This document shows, piece by piece, positions 46,704 to 55,047 of a DNA stretch of 64,000 nt; within the stretch, counting starts at the first letter, position 1, and each line of letters begins with the position of its first letter. This DNA is from Motiliproteus sp965230185 (GTDB lineage: Bacteria > Pseudomonadota > Gammaproteobacteria > Pseudomonadales > Balneatricaceae). The translations under genes were made by a program, and so were the position numbers. Location of the stretch: contig OZ245995.1 of NCBI GenBank assembly GCA_965230185.1, forward strand, positions 1,922,001 to 1,986,000, given 5' to 3'. Under the pieces are notes generated by a model. It saw only the letters and a list, made by a program, of their open reading frames with translations. It did no database searches and was not told where the DNA came from.

Positions 46704-47097
46704 ACAAGAACACTCATTGATGGCCGAAAAAAACAGGGCCTGAGCCAGGCGGTCACTGCAGCAGTATACGCCTGGCTTTCCCCCACCCTTTGATGTAGAT
46801 CAAGTGTGCTCGGAGAGCATCGCGGAATCAGTACTTTTATGCATTTCGGACCGGAAAACACCGGCGGTAAAAAGATATAAATCACTGAATTCGATAGAGA
46901 TCAGAAGATATTATATTGCTAATACGTAATATAGTAACTTGTGCTAAATCAACTGAGATGAATGTGCGTTTGCGACAGCAGGCTGAATCGACCCGACAGC
47001 GCCCCGGTTTTTTCGTCGCCGTTGGCAGCTAAGGAACGTCCCGTAGTCGAAGGCGAACGACGTTCAGACCGGCAGGCGATCGTGACTGGAGTATCTT
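46704..47097. other. Divergent intergenic region between nosR and the ADP-ribosylglycohydrolase gene
   Basis: 394 bases without a gene. The left part holds the nosR promoter and FNR/DNR box. The middle is AT-rich, with the inverted repeat TATATT (46912-46917) and AATATA (46928-46933) that may belong to the promoter of the plus-strand gene. Confidence 0.7.
46763..46803 (-). promoter_or_regulatory. FNR/DNR-dependent promoter of nosR
   Basis: TTGATGTAGATCAA (46790-46803) is a perfect FNR-type palindrome. On the minus strand a TATACT -10 hexamer (46768-46763) is centred 31 bases from the palindrome centre, the geometry of a class II FNR/DNR promoter with the box near -41.5. The factor itself is not encoded in the window. 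Confidence 0.85.
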
Positions 47098-48171
47098 ATG
47101 GCAGATGTGCGATTAATAGAGAGCGCGGTGATCGGATGCCTGCTGGGCACGGCGGTCGGGGATTCGCTCGGGCTGCCCCGGGAGGGGCTGACGCCGGCTC
47201 GGGCAAGAAGCCTTTTTGGCCCACCCGGCCAGCACCGGCTGCTGCTGCGATGGGGGATGGTGTCCGACGATACCGAGCATGCCTGCTTTGTTGCCCGGGC
47301 GCTGATCGCCGCCGGAAATGATCCGCAAAGATTTGAAAGCCAGCTGGCCCGGAGTCTGCGGCTCTGGATGCTGGCACTGACACCGGCACTGGGGCTGGCG
47401 ACGCTGCGAGCCTGTATCCGTCTCTGTGTGGGGGTTCCCTCTGCCCGCAGTGGAGTCGATTCCGCCGGTAACGGTCCAGCCATGCGCAGTGCTTTGCTGG
47501 GCGTTCTTTTTGGCGATGATCGCTACAGGTTGCGCGATTATGTCCGCCGTTCTACTCAGATAACCCATCGTAACGATCGCGCCTATCAGGGGGCGCTGAC
47601 CGTGGCGGTCGCCGCCCACATCAGCGCCACCGAGAATAAGGTGAGCAGCCATCTGCTGCTGAGCCGGCTGAGGTATGTGCTTGACGGTCGGGACTCCTAC
47701 CATTTTATCAGCCTGATCGAAGAGGCCGCCGAGTCAGCCAGAACCCGTGAACGGGTGTCCAATCTGGCGCTCAGGCTGGGCAGTCGCAACGGTATCGGCG
47801 GTTATGTTGGCTATACCGTGCCCTGCGTCATTCAGGTCTGGCTTCGCTATCCTGATGACTTTCAGGCCGCGCTTGAGGAAATTATCGGTGCCGGCGGCGA
47901 CACTGATACCACCGCCGCAGTGTTGGGAGCGATCATCGGTGCCAGGCAGGGAAAAAACGGCATTCCGCAGCCGTGGCTGGATGGCGTCGTAGAGTGGCCG
48001 CGCAGCATCAGCTGGATGGAGCGGCTGGGGCAGCAGCTGGTGAGCACCCGGGTGAGGGGGCAGAGAGGTGTGGCTCCGGGGTATCTCTGGCCGCTGATGC
48101 CGCTGCGTAACCTTTGTCTGATGATAGTTATTCTGGCCCATGGTGTTCGCCGCCTGCTGCCGCCATGGTGA
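47098..48171 (+). CDS. ADP-ribosylglycohydrolase family protein
   Basis: 357 residues. The metal-binding motifs SDDTEH near residue 60 and AGGDTDTTA near residue 265, and GNGPAMRSA, are those of DraG/ARH-type hydrolases, which remove ADP-ribose from proteins or small molecules. The ATG has TGGAG upstream. The C-terminal hydrophobic segment (LWPLMPLRNLCLMIVILAHG) is unusual for the family and could attach it to the membrane. There is no nitrogenase or DraT gene nearby, so the target is unknown. It is divergent from nosR. Confidence 0.88.
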   Translation: MADVRLIESAVIGCLLGTAVGDSLGLPREGLTPARARSLFGPPGQHRLLLRWGMVSDDTEHACFVARALIAAGNDPQRFESQLARSLRLWMLALTPALGLATLRACIRLCVGVPSARSGVDSAGNGPAMRSALLGVLFGDDRYRLRDYVRRSTQITHRNDRAYQGALTVAVAAHISATENKVSSHLLLSRLRYVLDGRDSYHFISLIEEAAESARTRERVSNLALRLGSRNGIGGYVGYTVPCVIQVWLRYPDDFQAALEEIIGAGGDTDTTAAVLGAIIGARQGKNGIPQPWLDGVVEWPRSISWMERLGQQLVSTRVRGQRGVAPGYLWPLMPLRNLCLMIVILAHGVRRLLPPW

Positions 48172-48266
48172 TCGTTCCGGAGGGTAGTCGGCTGCTGTTT
48201 CCCGGCCGCAACCGATATACGGTATATACTTATTGCCAGAATTTGACTGATTAAGAGGATCTGTAG

Positions 48267-48749
48267 ATGGATGAGCTGGAACTTGTTTACGATCAGGCCC
48301 ACGAGCTCGATCCGGAGCTGCACGTTTTCGAACTGGACCCGCGGCTGCAGCAGGATACGATACTGCTCGGCGCGTTCCCGCTTTGTGATCTGTTGCTGAT
48401 GAATGACGCCAGCTACCCCTGGTTTATCCTGGTACCGCGACGGCCGGAAGTCAGTGAGATTTTTCATCTCTCGGCAGAAGATCAGGCCCAGCTGATTCAC
48501 GAATCAAGCGTGCTGTCGATGAATCTGAATGACACCTTTGCGGCGGATAAAATGAATGTCGCCAATCTTGGCAATGTCGTTCGCCAGCTCCATCTGCATC
48601 ATGTGGTGCGATACACTGACGATCCTGCCTGGCCCGGGCCGGTGTGGGGTAAGCTGCCGGTCGAACCCAGAACCGAAGAGCAGATCGCCGACATCCGTCA
48701 GCGGGTTAACTCATTGCTGGAGGATCGGGTGGAGTTCACCCCGGCCTGA
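48267..48749 (+). CDS. HIT-family nucleotide hydrolase
   Basis: 160 residues with the histidine triad region QLHLHHVVRYTDDPAWPGPVWG and a preceding NVANLGNVV block. HIT proteins hydrolyse dinucleoside polyphosphates or nucleoside phosphoramidates. This subgroup (PWFILVPRR, AWPGPVWG) is common in gammaproteobacteria and often called diadenosine tetraphosphate hydrolase; the substrate is not proven. The start ATG 48267 follows AAGAGGAT. Confidence 0.9.
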   Translation: MDELELVYDQAHELDPELHVFELDPRLQQDTILLGAFPLCDLLLMNDASYPWFILVPRRPEVSEIFHLSAEDQAQLIHESSVLSMNLNDTFAADKMNVANLGNVVRQLHLHHVVRYTDDPAWPGPVWGKLPVEPRTEEQIADIRQRVNSLLEDRVEFTPA

Positions 48750-48980
48750 TCCGGCGGCTCCTGCAATTCCTGCACTTTTTTCTGTACCTGCTCCGGACAG
48801 CGCGACCATGACCGATCTGTCCGGATATTCCTGTCCCGGGCGGCCTTCCGGAGCCGCCGATTAACATTGTCCTTCCCGGGGCTTCCGGTCGGACTGTCGG
48901 GGGCTTTGAAATAGGGGTATAATCGCCGGTTTTGTGTTGACCGGTACACTGCTCCTGCAGTTTTAGTGATCTGAACGACT

Positions 48981-49265
48981 ATGCCTATCTACGAATACCA
49001 GTGTAATGACTGCGGCCACCAGCTGGAGGCTCTGCAGAAAATCAGCGATGACGCGTTACAGGACTGCCCGGCCTGTGAGAAGCCGGCCCTGAAAAAACTG
49101 ATCTCTGCCGCCGGCTTCCGACTGTCAGGAAGTGGCTGGTATGAGACTGATTTTAAAACCGGTTCGAAAAAGAACCTGGCGGGCGAGCAGTCATCCTCCG
49201 GTGACAGCTCATCGAAAAGCGATACTGCGAAAAACAAGACCTCGAAAAAGGCGGAATCTGCCTGA
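48981..49265 (+). CDS. FmdB-type zinc ribbon protein
   Basis: 94 residues. MPIYEYQCNDCGHQLEALQK with a later DCPACEKP makes the CxxC...CxxC ribbon of the FmdB/regulatory zinc-ribbon family, followed by a Ser/Lys-rich tail. Such small proteins frequently precede aspS in gammaproteobacteria, as here (70-base gap). Function is not established; a regulatory or ribosome-linked role is only a suggestion. Confidence 0.9.
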   Translation: MPIYEYQCNDCGHQLEALQKISDDALQDCPACEKPALKKLISAAGFRLSGSGWYETDFKTGSKKNLAGEQSSSGDSSSKSDTAKNKTSKKAESA

Positions 49266-49335
49266 TCGGATTAACCAGTGGGCGCCCCTTTCCGGGACGC
49301 TCCGGATTTAGCTTTGAAGGAAACAGGAACTGACT

Positions 49336-51108
49336 ATGCGCAGCCATTATTGCGGCGTTTTAAATGAGAATCAGATCGGCGAAACCGTCACCCTCTGTGG
49401 CTGGGTTCATCGCCGTCGTGACCACGGTGGTGTTATTTTCCTCGATCTTCGCGATCGTGACGGAATTGCTCAGGTGGTTGTGGATCCCGACACCGAAGAG
49501 TGCTTTGCACTGGCGGACAGCGTTCGTAATGAATATGTGATTCAGATCACCGGTCTGGTTCGCAGCCGTCCTGAAGGTACCGAGAATCCGGAAATGACAA
49601 CCGGCAAAATCGAGGTGCTGGGCAAGGAGCTGGTGATCCTCAATAAAGCGGATACTCCTCCGTTCCAGCTGGATGAACACCAGAATGTCGGTGAAGACGT
49701 CCGTCTGAAATACCGCTATGTGGATCTGCGCCGTCCCGAGATGCTGAATAAGCTGCGGTTCCGTTCAAAGATCACCAACCAGATCCGAAATTACCTTGAC
49801 GACAACGGTTTCCTGGATATCGAAACACCGATCCTGACTCGCGCAACCCCGGAAGGGGCCCGTGACTACCTGGTACCGAGCCGGACTCACGAGGGCAACT
49901 TCTTTGCTCTGCCGCAGTCACCGCAGCTGTTCAAGCAGCTGCTGATGGTTTCCGGAATGGACCGTTACTATCAGATCGCCAAGTGTTTCCGCGATGAAGA
50001 CCTGCGAGCTGACCGTCAGCCTGAATTCACTCAGATCGATATCGAAACCAGCTTCATGGATGAAGAGCAGATTATGGGGATCACCGAGCAGATGATCCGC
50101 AAGCTGTTCAACGAATTGATGGACGTGGATCTCGGCGAATTCCCGCGCATGCCTTACGCCGAAGCCATGGAGCGTTTCGGCAGCGACAAGCCGGATCTGC
50201 GAATTCCGCTGGAGCTGATGGAAGTGAAAGATCTGATGCAGGCCGTGGACTTTAAGGTCTTCGCCGGTCCGGCAAAAGATCCGAAAGGTCGTGTCACCGC
50301 GCTGAAGGTGCCGGGCGGTGCCGTCCTGACCCGCAAGCAGATCGATGAGTACACCAAATTTGTCGGTATCTACGGCGCTCGTGGTCTGGCCTGGATCAAG
50401 GTCAACGAACTGGAGAAAGGCGTTGAAGGTCTGCAGTCGCCGATCGTCAAATTCCTGGGCGATGAAGTTGCGCTGCAGCTGATGGAGCGAGTGGAAGCGA
50501 AGAACGGCGATATCGTCTTCTTCGGTGCCGACAAGGCCAAGGTCGTTTCTGAAGCGCTGGGCGCGCTGCGTTGCAAGGTCGGTGAAGATCTCAACATGAT
50601 CGAGCGCGACTGGGCGCCGCTGTGGGTGGTTGACTTCCCGATGTTCGAAGAGACCAATGACGGCGACCTGACCGCCATTCACCACCCGTTCACCGCGCCG
50701 TCCTGCAGTCCGGAAGAGCTGAAGGCAAATCCGGAGACGGCGTTGTCCCGGGCTTACGATATGGTGCTGAACGGCTGTGAACTGGGTGGCGGCTCCATTC
50801 GTATCCATGATCAGAAGATGCAGGAAACCGTATTTGAGGTGCTGAAGATCAGCGAAGAGGAGCAGCGTGAGAAGTTCGGCTTCCTGCTGGATGCCCTCAA
50901 GTTCGGTGCGCCTCCCCACGGTGGTCTGGCCTTCGGTCTCGACCGTCTGGTGATGCTGATGACCGGCGCAACTTCCATTCGCGAAGTGATCGCTTTCCCC
51001 AAAACCCAGAGTGCTTCCTGTGTGATGACAGCGGCTCCGGGCGAGGTCAGTAATGCTCAGCTGCGGGAACTCAATATCAGAGTACGCAAGGCTCAGGCGG
51101 CCGAATAA
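49336..51108 (+). CDS. aspS: Aspartyl-tRNA synthetase
   Basis: 590 residues, the bacterial class II length. Order: N-terminal OB-fold anticodon domain (VTLCGWVHRRRDHGGVIFLD), motif 2 (FRDEDLRADRQPEFTQIDIE), GAD insertion domain, motif 3 (GLAFGLDRLVMLMTG). It charges tRNA-Asp. Sequence alone does not tell whether it also charges tRNA-Asn. The ATG has AAGGAAACAGGA upstream. It is followed by yebC. Confidence 0.97.
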   Translation: MRSHYCGVLNENQIGETVTLCGWVHRRRDHGGVIFLDLRDRDGIAQVVVDPDTEECFALADSVRNEYVIQITGLVRSRPEGTENPEMTTGKIEVLGKELVILNKADTPPFQLDEHQNVGEDVRLKYRYVDLRRPEMLNKLRFRSKITNQIRNYLDDNGFLDIETPILTRATPEGARDYLVPSRTHEGNFFALPQSPQLFKQLLMVSGMDRYYQIAKCFRDEDLRADRQPEFTQIDIETSFMDEEQIMGITEQMIRKLFNELMDVDLGEFPRMPYAEAMERFGSDKPDLRIPLELMEVKDLMQAVDFKVFAGPAKDPKGRVTALKVPGGAVLTRKQIDEYTKFVGIYGARGLAWIKVNELEKGVEGLQSPIVKFLGDEVALQLMERVEAKNGDIVFFGADKAKVVSEALGALRCKVGEDLNMIERDWAPLWVVDFPMFEETNDGDLTAIHHPFTAPSCSPEELKANPETALSRAYDMVLNGCELGGGSIRIHDQKMQETVFEVLKISEEEQREKFGFLLDALKFGAPPHGGLAFGLDRLVMLMTGATSIREVIAFPKTQSASCVMTAAPGEVSNAQLRELNIRVRKAQAAE

Positions 51109-51214
51109 GCTGTTATTGCGGTATTGGAGACTGGCAGTATCAGGTCTGAGAAAGTAGCGCAGGCCGGCCCCGACGCCGGTGCCGGTCTGCGATCAGATAG
51201 CAGAGGACACATTC

Positions 51215-51955
51215 ATGGCAGGTCATAGTAAATGGGCCAACATCAAGCACCGCAAGGCCGCTCAGGACGCGAAGCGCGGTAAGGTCTTTACCAAGATCAT
51301 TCGTGAGCTGGTGGTTGCCGCCAAAGAGGGCGGTGGTGAGATTGCAGATAATCCTCGTCTGCGTCTGGCCGTGGACAAGGCGCTTGGCGCCAACATGAAG
51401 AAAGACACCATCGAAAAAGCGATTGCCCGCGGTGCCGGTGGTGGTGAAGGTGAAAACTATGATGAGCTGACCTATGAGGGCTATGCGCCCGGTGGTACGG
51501 CGATTCTGGTGGAAACCATGACCGACAACGTCAACCGTACCGTGTCCCAGGTGCGGGCGGCCTTCACCAAGGCTGGCGGTAATCTCGGTACTTCCGGTTC
51601 GGTGGCTTATCTGTTCGATAAAAAGGGACAGATCAGCTTTGAAGAGGGCGCTGATGAAGACGCCATCATGGAAGTTGCGCTGGAGTCCGGGGCCGACGAC
51701 GTCGTTACCAACGAGGACGGTTCCATCGATGTGTTTACCACTCAGACTGATTTCCTGGCGGTGAAAGCGGCACTGGAAGAGTCCGATCTGAAGCCGGTGC
51801 TGGCAGAAGTGTCGATGATTCCTTCCACCAGTAACGAGCTGGATGTGGAATCCGGTAAGAAACTGATCCGGCTGATCGATGTGCTGGAGGATCTGGATGA
51901 CGTCCAGAACGTCTATCACAACGGCGATATCCCGGAAGAGGCGATGGAAGAGTAA
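51215..51955 (+). CDS. yebC: YebC/PmpR family regulator or translation factor
   Basis: 246 residues from ATG 51215, with AGAGGA 7 bases upstream. The N-terminus MAGHSKWANIKHRKAAQDAK and the domain order are those of the TACO1/YebC family. Members have been described as transcriptional regulators (PmpR in Pseudomonas) and as factors easing ribosome stalling. In many gammaproteobacteria ruvC follows; here a terminator follows instead. Confidence 0.95.
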   Translation: MAGHSKWANIKHRKAAQDAKRGKVFTKIIRELVVAAKEGGGEIADNPRLRLAVDKALGANMKKDTIEKAIARGAGGGEGENYDELTYEGYAPGGTAILVETMTDNVNRTVSQVRAAFTKAGGNLGTSGSVAYLFDKKGQISFEEGADEDAIMEVALESGADDVVTNEDGSIDVFTTQTDFLAVKAALEESDLKPVLAEVSMIPSTSNELDVESGKKLIRLIDVLEDLDDVQNVYHNGDIPEEAMEE

Positions 51956-51979
51956 ATCGCTTTTGTTGTCCTGATACCG

Positions 51980-52008
51980 AAAAACCGCAGCTCAGCTGCG
52001 GTTTTTTT
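51980..52008. terminator. Terminator after yebC
   Basis: CCGCAGC, loop TCA, GCTGCGG, then seven Ts (52002-52008); an A-run on the left makes it potentially bidirectional, serving the anti-sigma gene as well. Confidence 0.85.
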
Positions 52009-52112
52009 ATTGGTGTAGCAGCGGGCTCTGACAGCGACCGCGCTGAAGCGGGAGCTCCGAACGATCGTTCTCAGAGCGGTCTGCCAGCGGTCGTTTCGGT
52101 GTGGCCGGTCCC

Positions 52113-52853
52113 TCAGCCTCGGTCGGTCTGCCAGGGGCTCAGCTGCAGACAGGGGCCGCGGTAGACGATCTCGCCATCCGGCTCTTGTCCTCGTATTGCC
52201 AGCAGCTCAGAGCTGTCCTTAACCGCCAGCCATTCCGGTTTGCTGAGTAGCCGGGTACCCGAGGCCCGCTGCAACGGCCCCAGCGACATCAGACTGCCAT
52301 CCTTGCGGTTTCGGGTCCAGAGAGTCAGGCCGTTGAGATCGCTGCTGGTCATACGATCATTCCATTGAACGTGCAGATGGGATTCGCCCGGGGCCCCACC
52401 TTTATAGGCGCTGATAATCATCGGTGCTTCCGGCTGGGCCGGGTGGGACTGCATGATCGCCATATAGTTAACGGGCTGGACGGTCTGATCAGCGGGGATC
52501 AGCAGCAGCGCCAGGCTGAAAATCAGCAACAGTGCGCTGGTGCTGCGCCACAGAGGCAGCAGATGCCAGAGTCGCTGTAGCAGGCCCGGGTCGGCCTGCC
52601 GGGGGGCGGAGGAGGTCTTCATCATTCGCTGCAGATCTTTCCAGACTCTTGCCGGTGGTTGCACGGCAGGCGTGTTGTCATTAATCGGATTCATTTTCTG
52701 TTGCCAGTGGTAAACGTCGGCTTCCAGCTGCGGATCTTCCCGGATCAGTCTCTCGAACCGGCGACGTACAGATTCAGACAGGGTCCCCAGCACGTAATGG
52801 CTGGCCAGGTGGGCCCGAATTTCCGGGTGCCGGTATCTCAGGCTTCGAGACAT
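52113..52853 (-). CDS. Anti-sigma factor, RskA-like
   Basis: 246 residues: an N-terminal cytoplasmic zinc-free anti-sigma domain (AHLASHYVLGTLSESVRRRF, HWQQKMNPIND), one membrane helix (STSALLLIFSLALLLIPA, about residues 103-120) and a periplasmic RskA-type domain (GLTLWTRNRKDGSLMSLGPL). It overlaps the 3' end of the ECF sigma gene by 16 bases, so both are made together. It is expected to hold the sigma factor at the membrane until released. Confidence 0.9.
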   Translation of the reverse strand: MSRSLRYRHPEIRAHLASHYVLGTLSESVRRRFERLIREDPQLEADVYHWQQKMNPINDNTPAVQPPARVWKDLQRMMKTSSAPRQADPGLLQRLWHLLPLWRSTSALLLIFSLALLLIPADQTVQPVNYMAIMQSHPAQPEAPMIISAYKGGAPGESHLHVQWNDRMTSSDLNGLTLWTRNRKDGSLMSLGPLQRASGTRLLSKPEWLAVKDSSELLAIRGQEPDGEIVYRGPCLQLSPWQTDRG

Positions 52854-53377
52854 TGCTGTAACTCCTTCAGGCCCCGGCGAATCCAGGATTTCAGGGTGCC
52901 CAGCGGCTTTTCCAGCTGTCGGGCCAGTTCGGCATGGGACAGACCATGCAGATAGGCTGCAATAATGGCCTGGCGAGGCTCGCGGCGAATCAGCTGCAGA
53001 CAGCGGCTGAGGTCGTGATGCTGCAGCCAGAGGCCGCTGCTGTCATCCTCCAGTTCCTCGATGACCTGCTTATCAACCAGTTCCGGCCGGCGGCTGTTCT
53101 GCCTGACTTTATCAATTGCACAGTTGCGGGTCAGCTGGCACATCCAGGCCCAGCCGCCGCCGAGATCGCTGCGGTAGCGGTCACTGTGCCGCCAGATGCG
53201 GGTATAGCTTTCCTGCAATACATCGGCAGCCAGCTCCCGATCGGGAATGATCTTCAGAATCAGGCCGTACAGTCTGGCGCTGGTCAGCTGATAAAGCTCA
53301 TTAAAAGCCGGCTGATGATGAAGCTTTACCTGCAGCAGACACTCCTCAATCTGCTGCTTCCATTGTTCCCTGGTCAA
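52838..53377 (-). CDS. ECF RNA polymerase sigma factor
   Basis: 179 residues. Region 2 (LAADVLQESYTRIWRHSDRY) and region 4 (AAYLHGLSHAELARQLEKP, TLKSWIRRGLKELQ) are intact. The start is TTG 53377, with GAGGA 8 bases upstream; no in-frame ATG is better. It lies between a COG4315-type lipoprotein gene and its anti-sigma factor. It resembles the SigK/RpoE-like group that pairs with RskA anti-sigmas. Targets are unknown, with the lipoprotein the first candidate. Confidence 0.92.
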   Translation of the reverse strand: MTREQWKQQIEECLLQVKLHHQPAFNELYQLTSARLYGLILKIIPDRELAADVLQESYTRIWRHSDRYRSDLGGGWAWMCQLTRNCAIDKVRQNSRRPELVDKQVIEELEDDSSGLWLQHHDLSRCLQLIRREPRQAIIAAYLHGLSHAELARQLEKPLGTLKSWIRRGLKELQQCLEA

Positions 53378-53450
53378 GCGTTTTTCCTCATGGTGATTTA
53401 CGGCGTCCCTGTTTTACAGACTTTGAATCAGTACCTTATCAGATGCCAGG

Positions 53451-53469
53451 GGGCGGGCAGTACCCGCCC
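53451..53469 (-). other. GC hairpin between the lipoprotein and sigma genes
   Basis: GGGCGGG, 5-base loop, CCCGCCC without a T-run, ten bases beyond the lipoprotein stop. It may set unequal expression of lipoprotein and sigma factor. Confidence 0.45.
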
Positions 53470-53478
53470 ACGCACAGC

Positions 53479-54219
53479 TCAGGGATGTTCGGCCAGATGC
53501 CAGACCCCTTTAACGCCATCGCCGCTGCTGTCGCCGGGTTGCCGGTCCTTTATCCAGGTGTACAGTGGCTGGCCGTTCAGCGTCCACTGGCTGCTGCCAT
53601 CCCGGCGCTGACTGATGCCATATGGAGCGCTGGCCCGGTCACCGGGCTGCGCCAGCAGCGGTGGCCAGAGCTGAGCACATTTCTGGTAGCAGTTCGACTG
53701 GTCGGGACCGTCCTTGTCGAAGGTGTAGAGGGTGTGCTGACGGTTGTCGGTCAGCAGATTACGGCCAGCGGTTCTGAAGGTGAGAACCGGTGCATCGTCG
53801 CTACGGGCGACATACCAGACGTTTTTAACACCATGGCCACTGATGTCGCCGGGCTTGTTGTCCTTAACCCAGCGGTACAGCGGCGCTCCCCTGTAGGTCC
53901 ACTGAAGGCTGCCGTCTTTACGAGTGATAACGGAAAATTCACCCCGCGGCTGATCACTGCTATCGGCGGTTAATGGCGGCCATTTGATGGCGCAGTCTCC
54001 GTAGCACGCTGACTGGCCGGGGCGGTCTTTAGCAAAGGTATAGAGAGTCATGCCGCCCGCCGTGGTCCAGATGCTGCCGAGCTGACTGGGCTGTGACCGG
54101 GCCGGGGATGACTCCGCCTGCGGACTGGAATAGTTAACGGATGCACAGGCGGTGATCGCAACGCTGAAACCGATCAGAGTCAGCAGCCTGGGTGCTAAAA
54201 GGGATTGTGTTGATTTCAT
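53479..54219 (-). CDS. Lipoprotein with two COG4315 (secreted repeat) units
   Basis: 246 residues. The signal ends SVAITAC, with Cys25 the lipidation site. Two homologous halves follow, each with a LYTF-D-PGQS-CY--CA--WPPL pattern (MTLYTFAKDRPGQSACYGDC and HTLYTFDKDGPDQSNCYQKC) and a closing W-TYRG-PLYRWVKD-KPGD block. This is the secreted repeat of unknown function found with ECF sigma factors in proteobacteria. The paired cysteines suggest disulfides or metal binding. It lies 101 bases upstream of the sigma gene and a GC-rich hairpin separates them. Confidence 0.9.
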   Translation of the reverse strand: MKSTQSLLAPRLLTLIGFSVAITACASVNYSSPQAESSPARSQPSQLGSIWTTAGGMTLYTFAKDRPGQSACYGDCAIKWPPLTADSSDQPRGEFSVITRKDGSLQWTYRGAPLYRWVKDNKPGDISGHGVKNVWYVARSDDAPVLTFRTAGRNLLTDNRQHTLYTFDKDGPDQSNCYQKCAQLWPPLLAQPGDRASAPYGISQRRDGSSQWTLNGQPLYTWIKDRQPGDSSGDGVKGVWHLAEHP

Positions 54220-54486
54220 AGTTCATTCTCTTTGCTGGTCTGTTATGTCAGTAGAAACGACGGCGAGGAGAGAATGGATGCAGGGAGCCGGATTTTTTTA
54301 TGGGTTCTGGTTGCCGGGGAGCTTAGTGCCAATGGATTACAGCGTTACAGTTCTGCGGGCTCAGACTTTGGTCTATAGTGGTCGTCAGAGCCTGACAGGC
54401 TTTAAAAATGAACGGTCGTATTGCGTCGGCATGTGACGATCACTATCTCAATCGCTCCGACCGGACCGCTGTAACAGGATGAATGA

Positions 54487-55047
54487 ATGAGTGCTGCAGG
54501 CTACAAAAAAGTAAAAGATTCACAGACCGTGCTGAAGGAGCTGATGGTGCCTTCCTACGCCAACTTCGGCGGTAAGGTGCATGGAGGGGTGATATTGTCA
54601 CTGATGGACAAGATTGCCTACACCTGTGCCGCATCACATGCCCGGGGTTATTGTGTCACGGCGTCGGTAGACTCCGTTGATTTTCTTAACCCGGTGGAGG
54701 TCGGTGAACTGCTGACTCTCTACTCCTCGGTGAACTATGTGGGGAAATCTTCGATGGAGATCGGTATCCGGGTGGTGTCGGAAGATTTCACCAATGGAAT
54801 CGTCAAGCACACCAACACCAGCTACTTCACCATGGTTTCACTGGATGAGTCGACCCGTCGGCCGACGGCGATTCCGGGACTGATCCTTGAGGACGAGCAG
54901 GAAATCCGTCGCTTTATAGAAGGAAAGATCCGCCGGGATCTGAAGCGCGGTCACCGTCAGGAGATGGAAACCATCAAGCAGGAGCTGGATATGATACGGG
55001 AGATTAACCAGCTGGAAGGAGAGAACTGCCGGCTGTATAAGTCCTGA
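54487..55047 (+). CDS. Hotdog-fold acyl-CoA thioesterase
   Basis: 186 residues. The hotdog block NFGGKVHGGVILSLMDKIAY followed by ASVDSVDFLNPVEVGELLTL is that of YciA/ACOT-type acyl-CoA thioesterases, with the usual Asp in LMDK. A charged C-terminal helix of about 60 residues (IEGKIRRDLKRGHRQEMETI onward) is longer than in YciA and may mediate oligomerisation. The ATG at 54487 has AGGAT upstream. Substrate chain length is unknown. Confidence 0.9.
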   Translation: MSAAGYKKVKDSQTVLKELMVPSYANFGGKVHGGVILSLMDKIAYTCAASHARGYCVTASVDSVDFLNPVEVGELLTLYSSVNYVGKSSMEIGIRVVSEDFTNGIVKHTNTSYFTMVSLDESTRRPTAIPGLILEDEQEIRRFIEGKIRRDLKRGHRQEMETIKQELDMIREINQLEGENCRLYKS

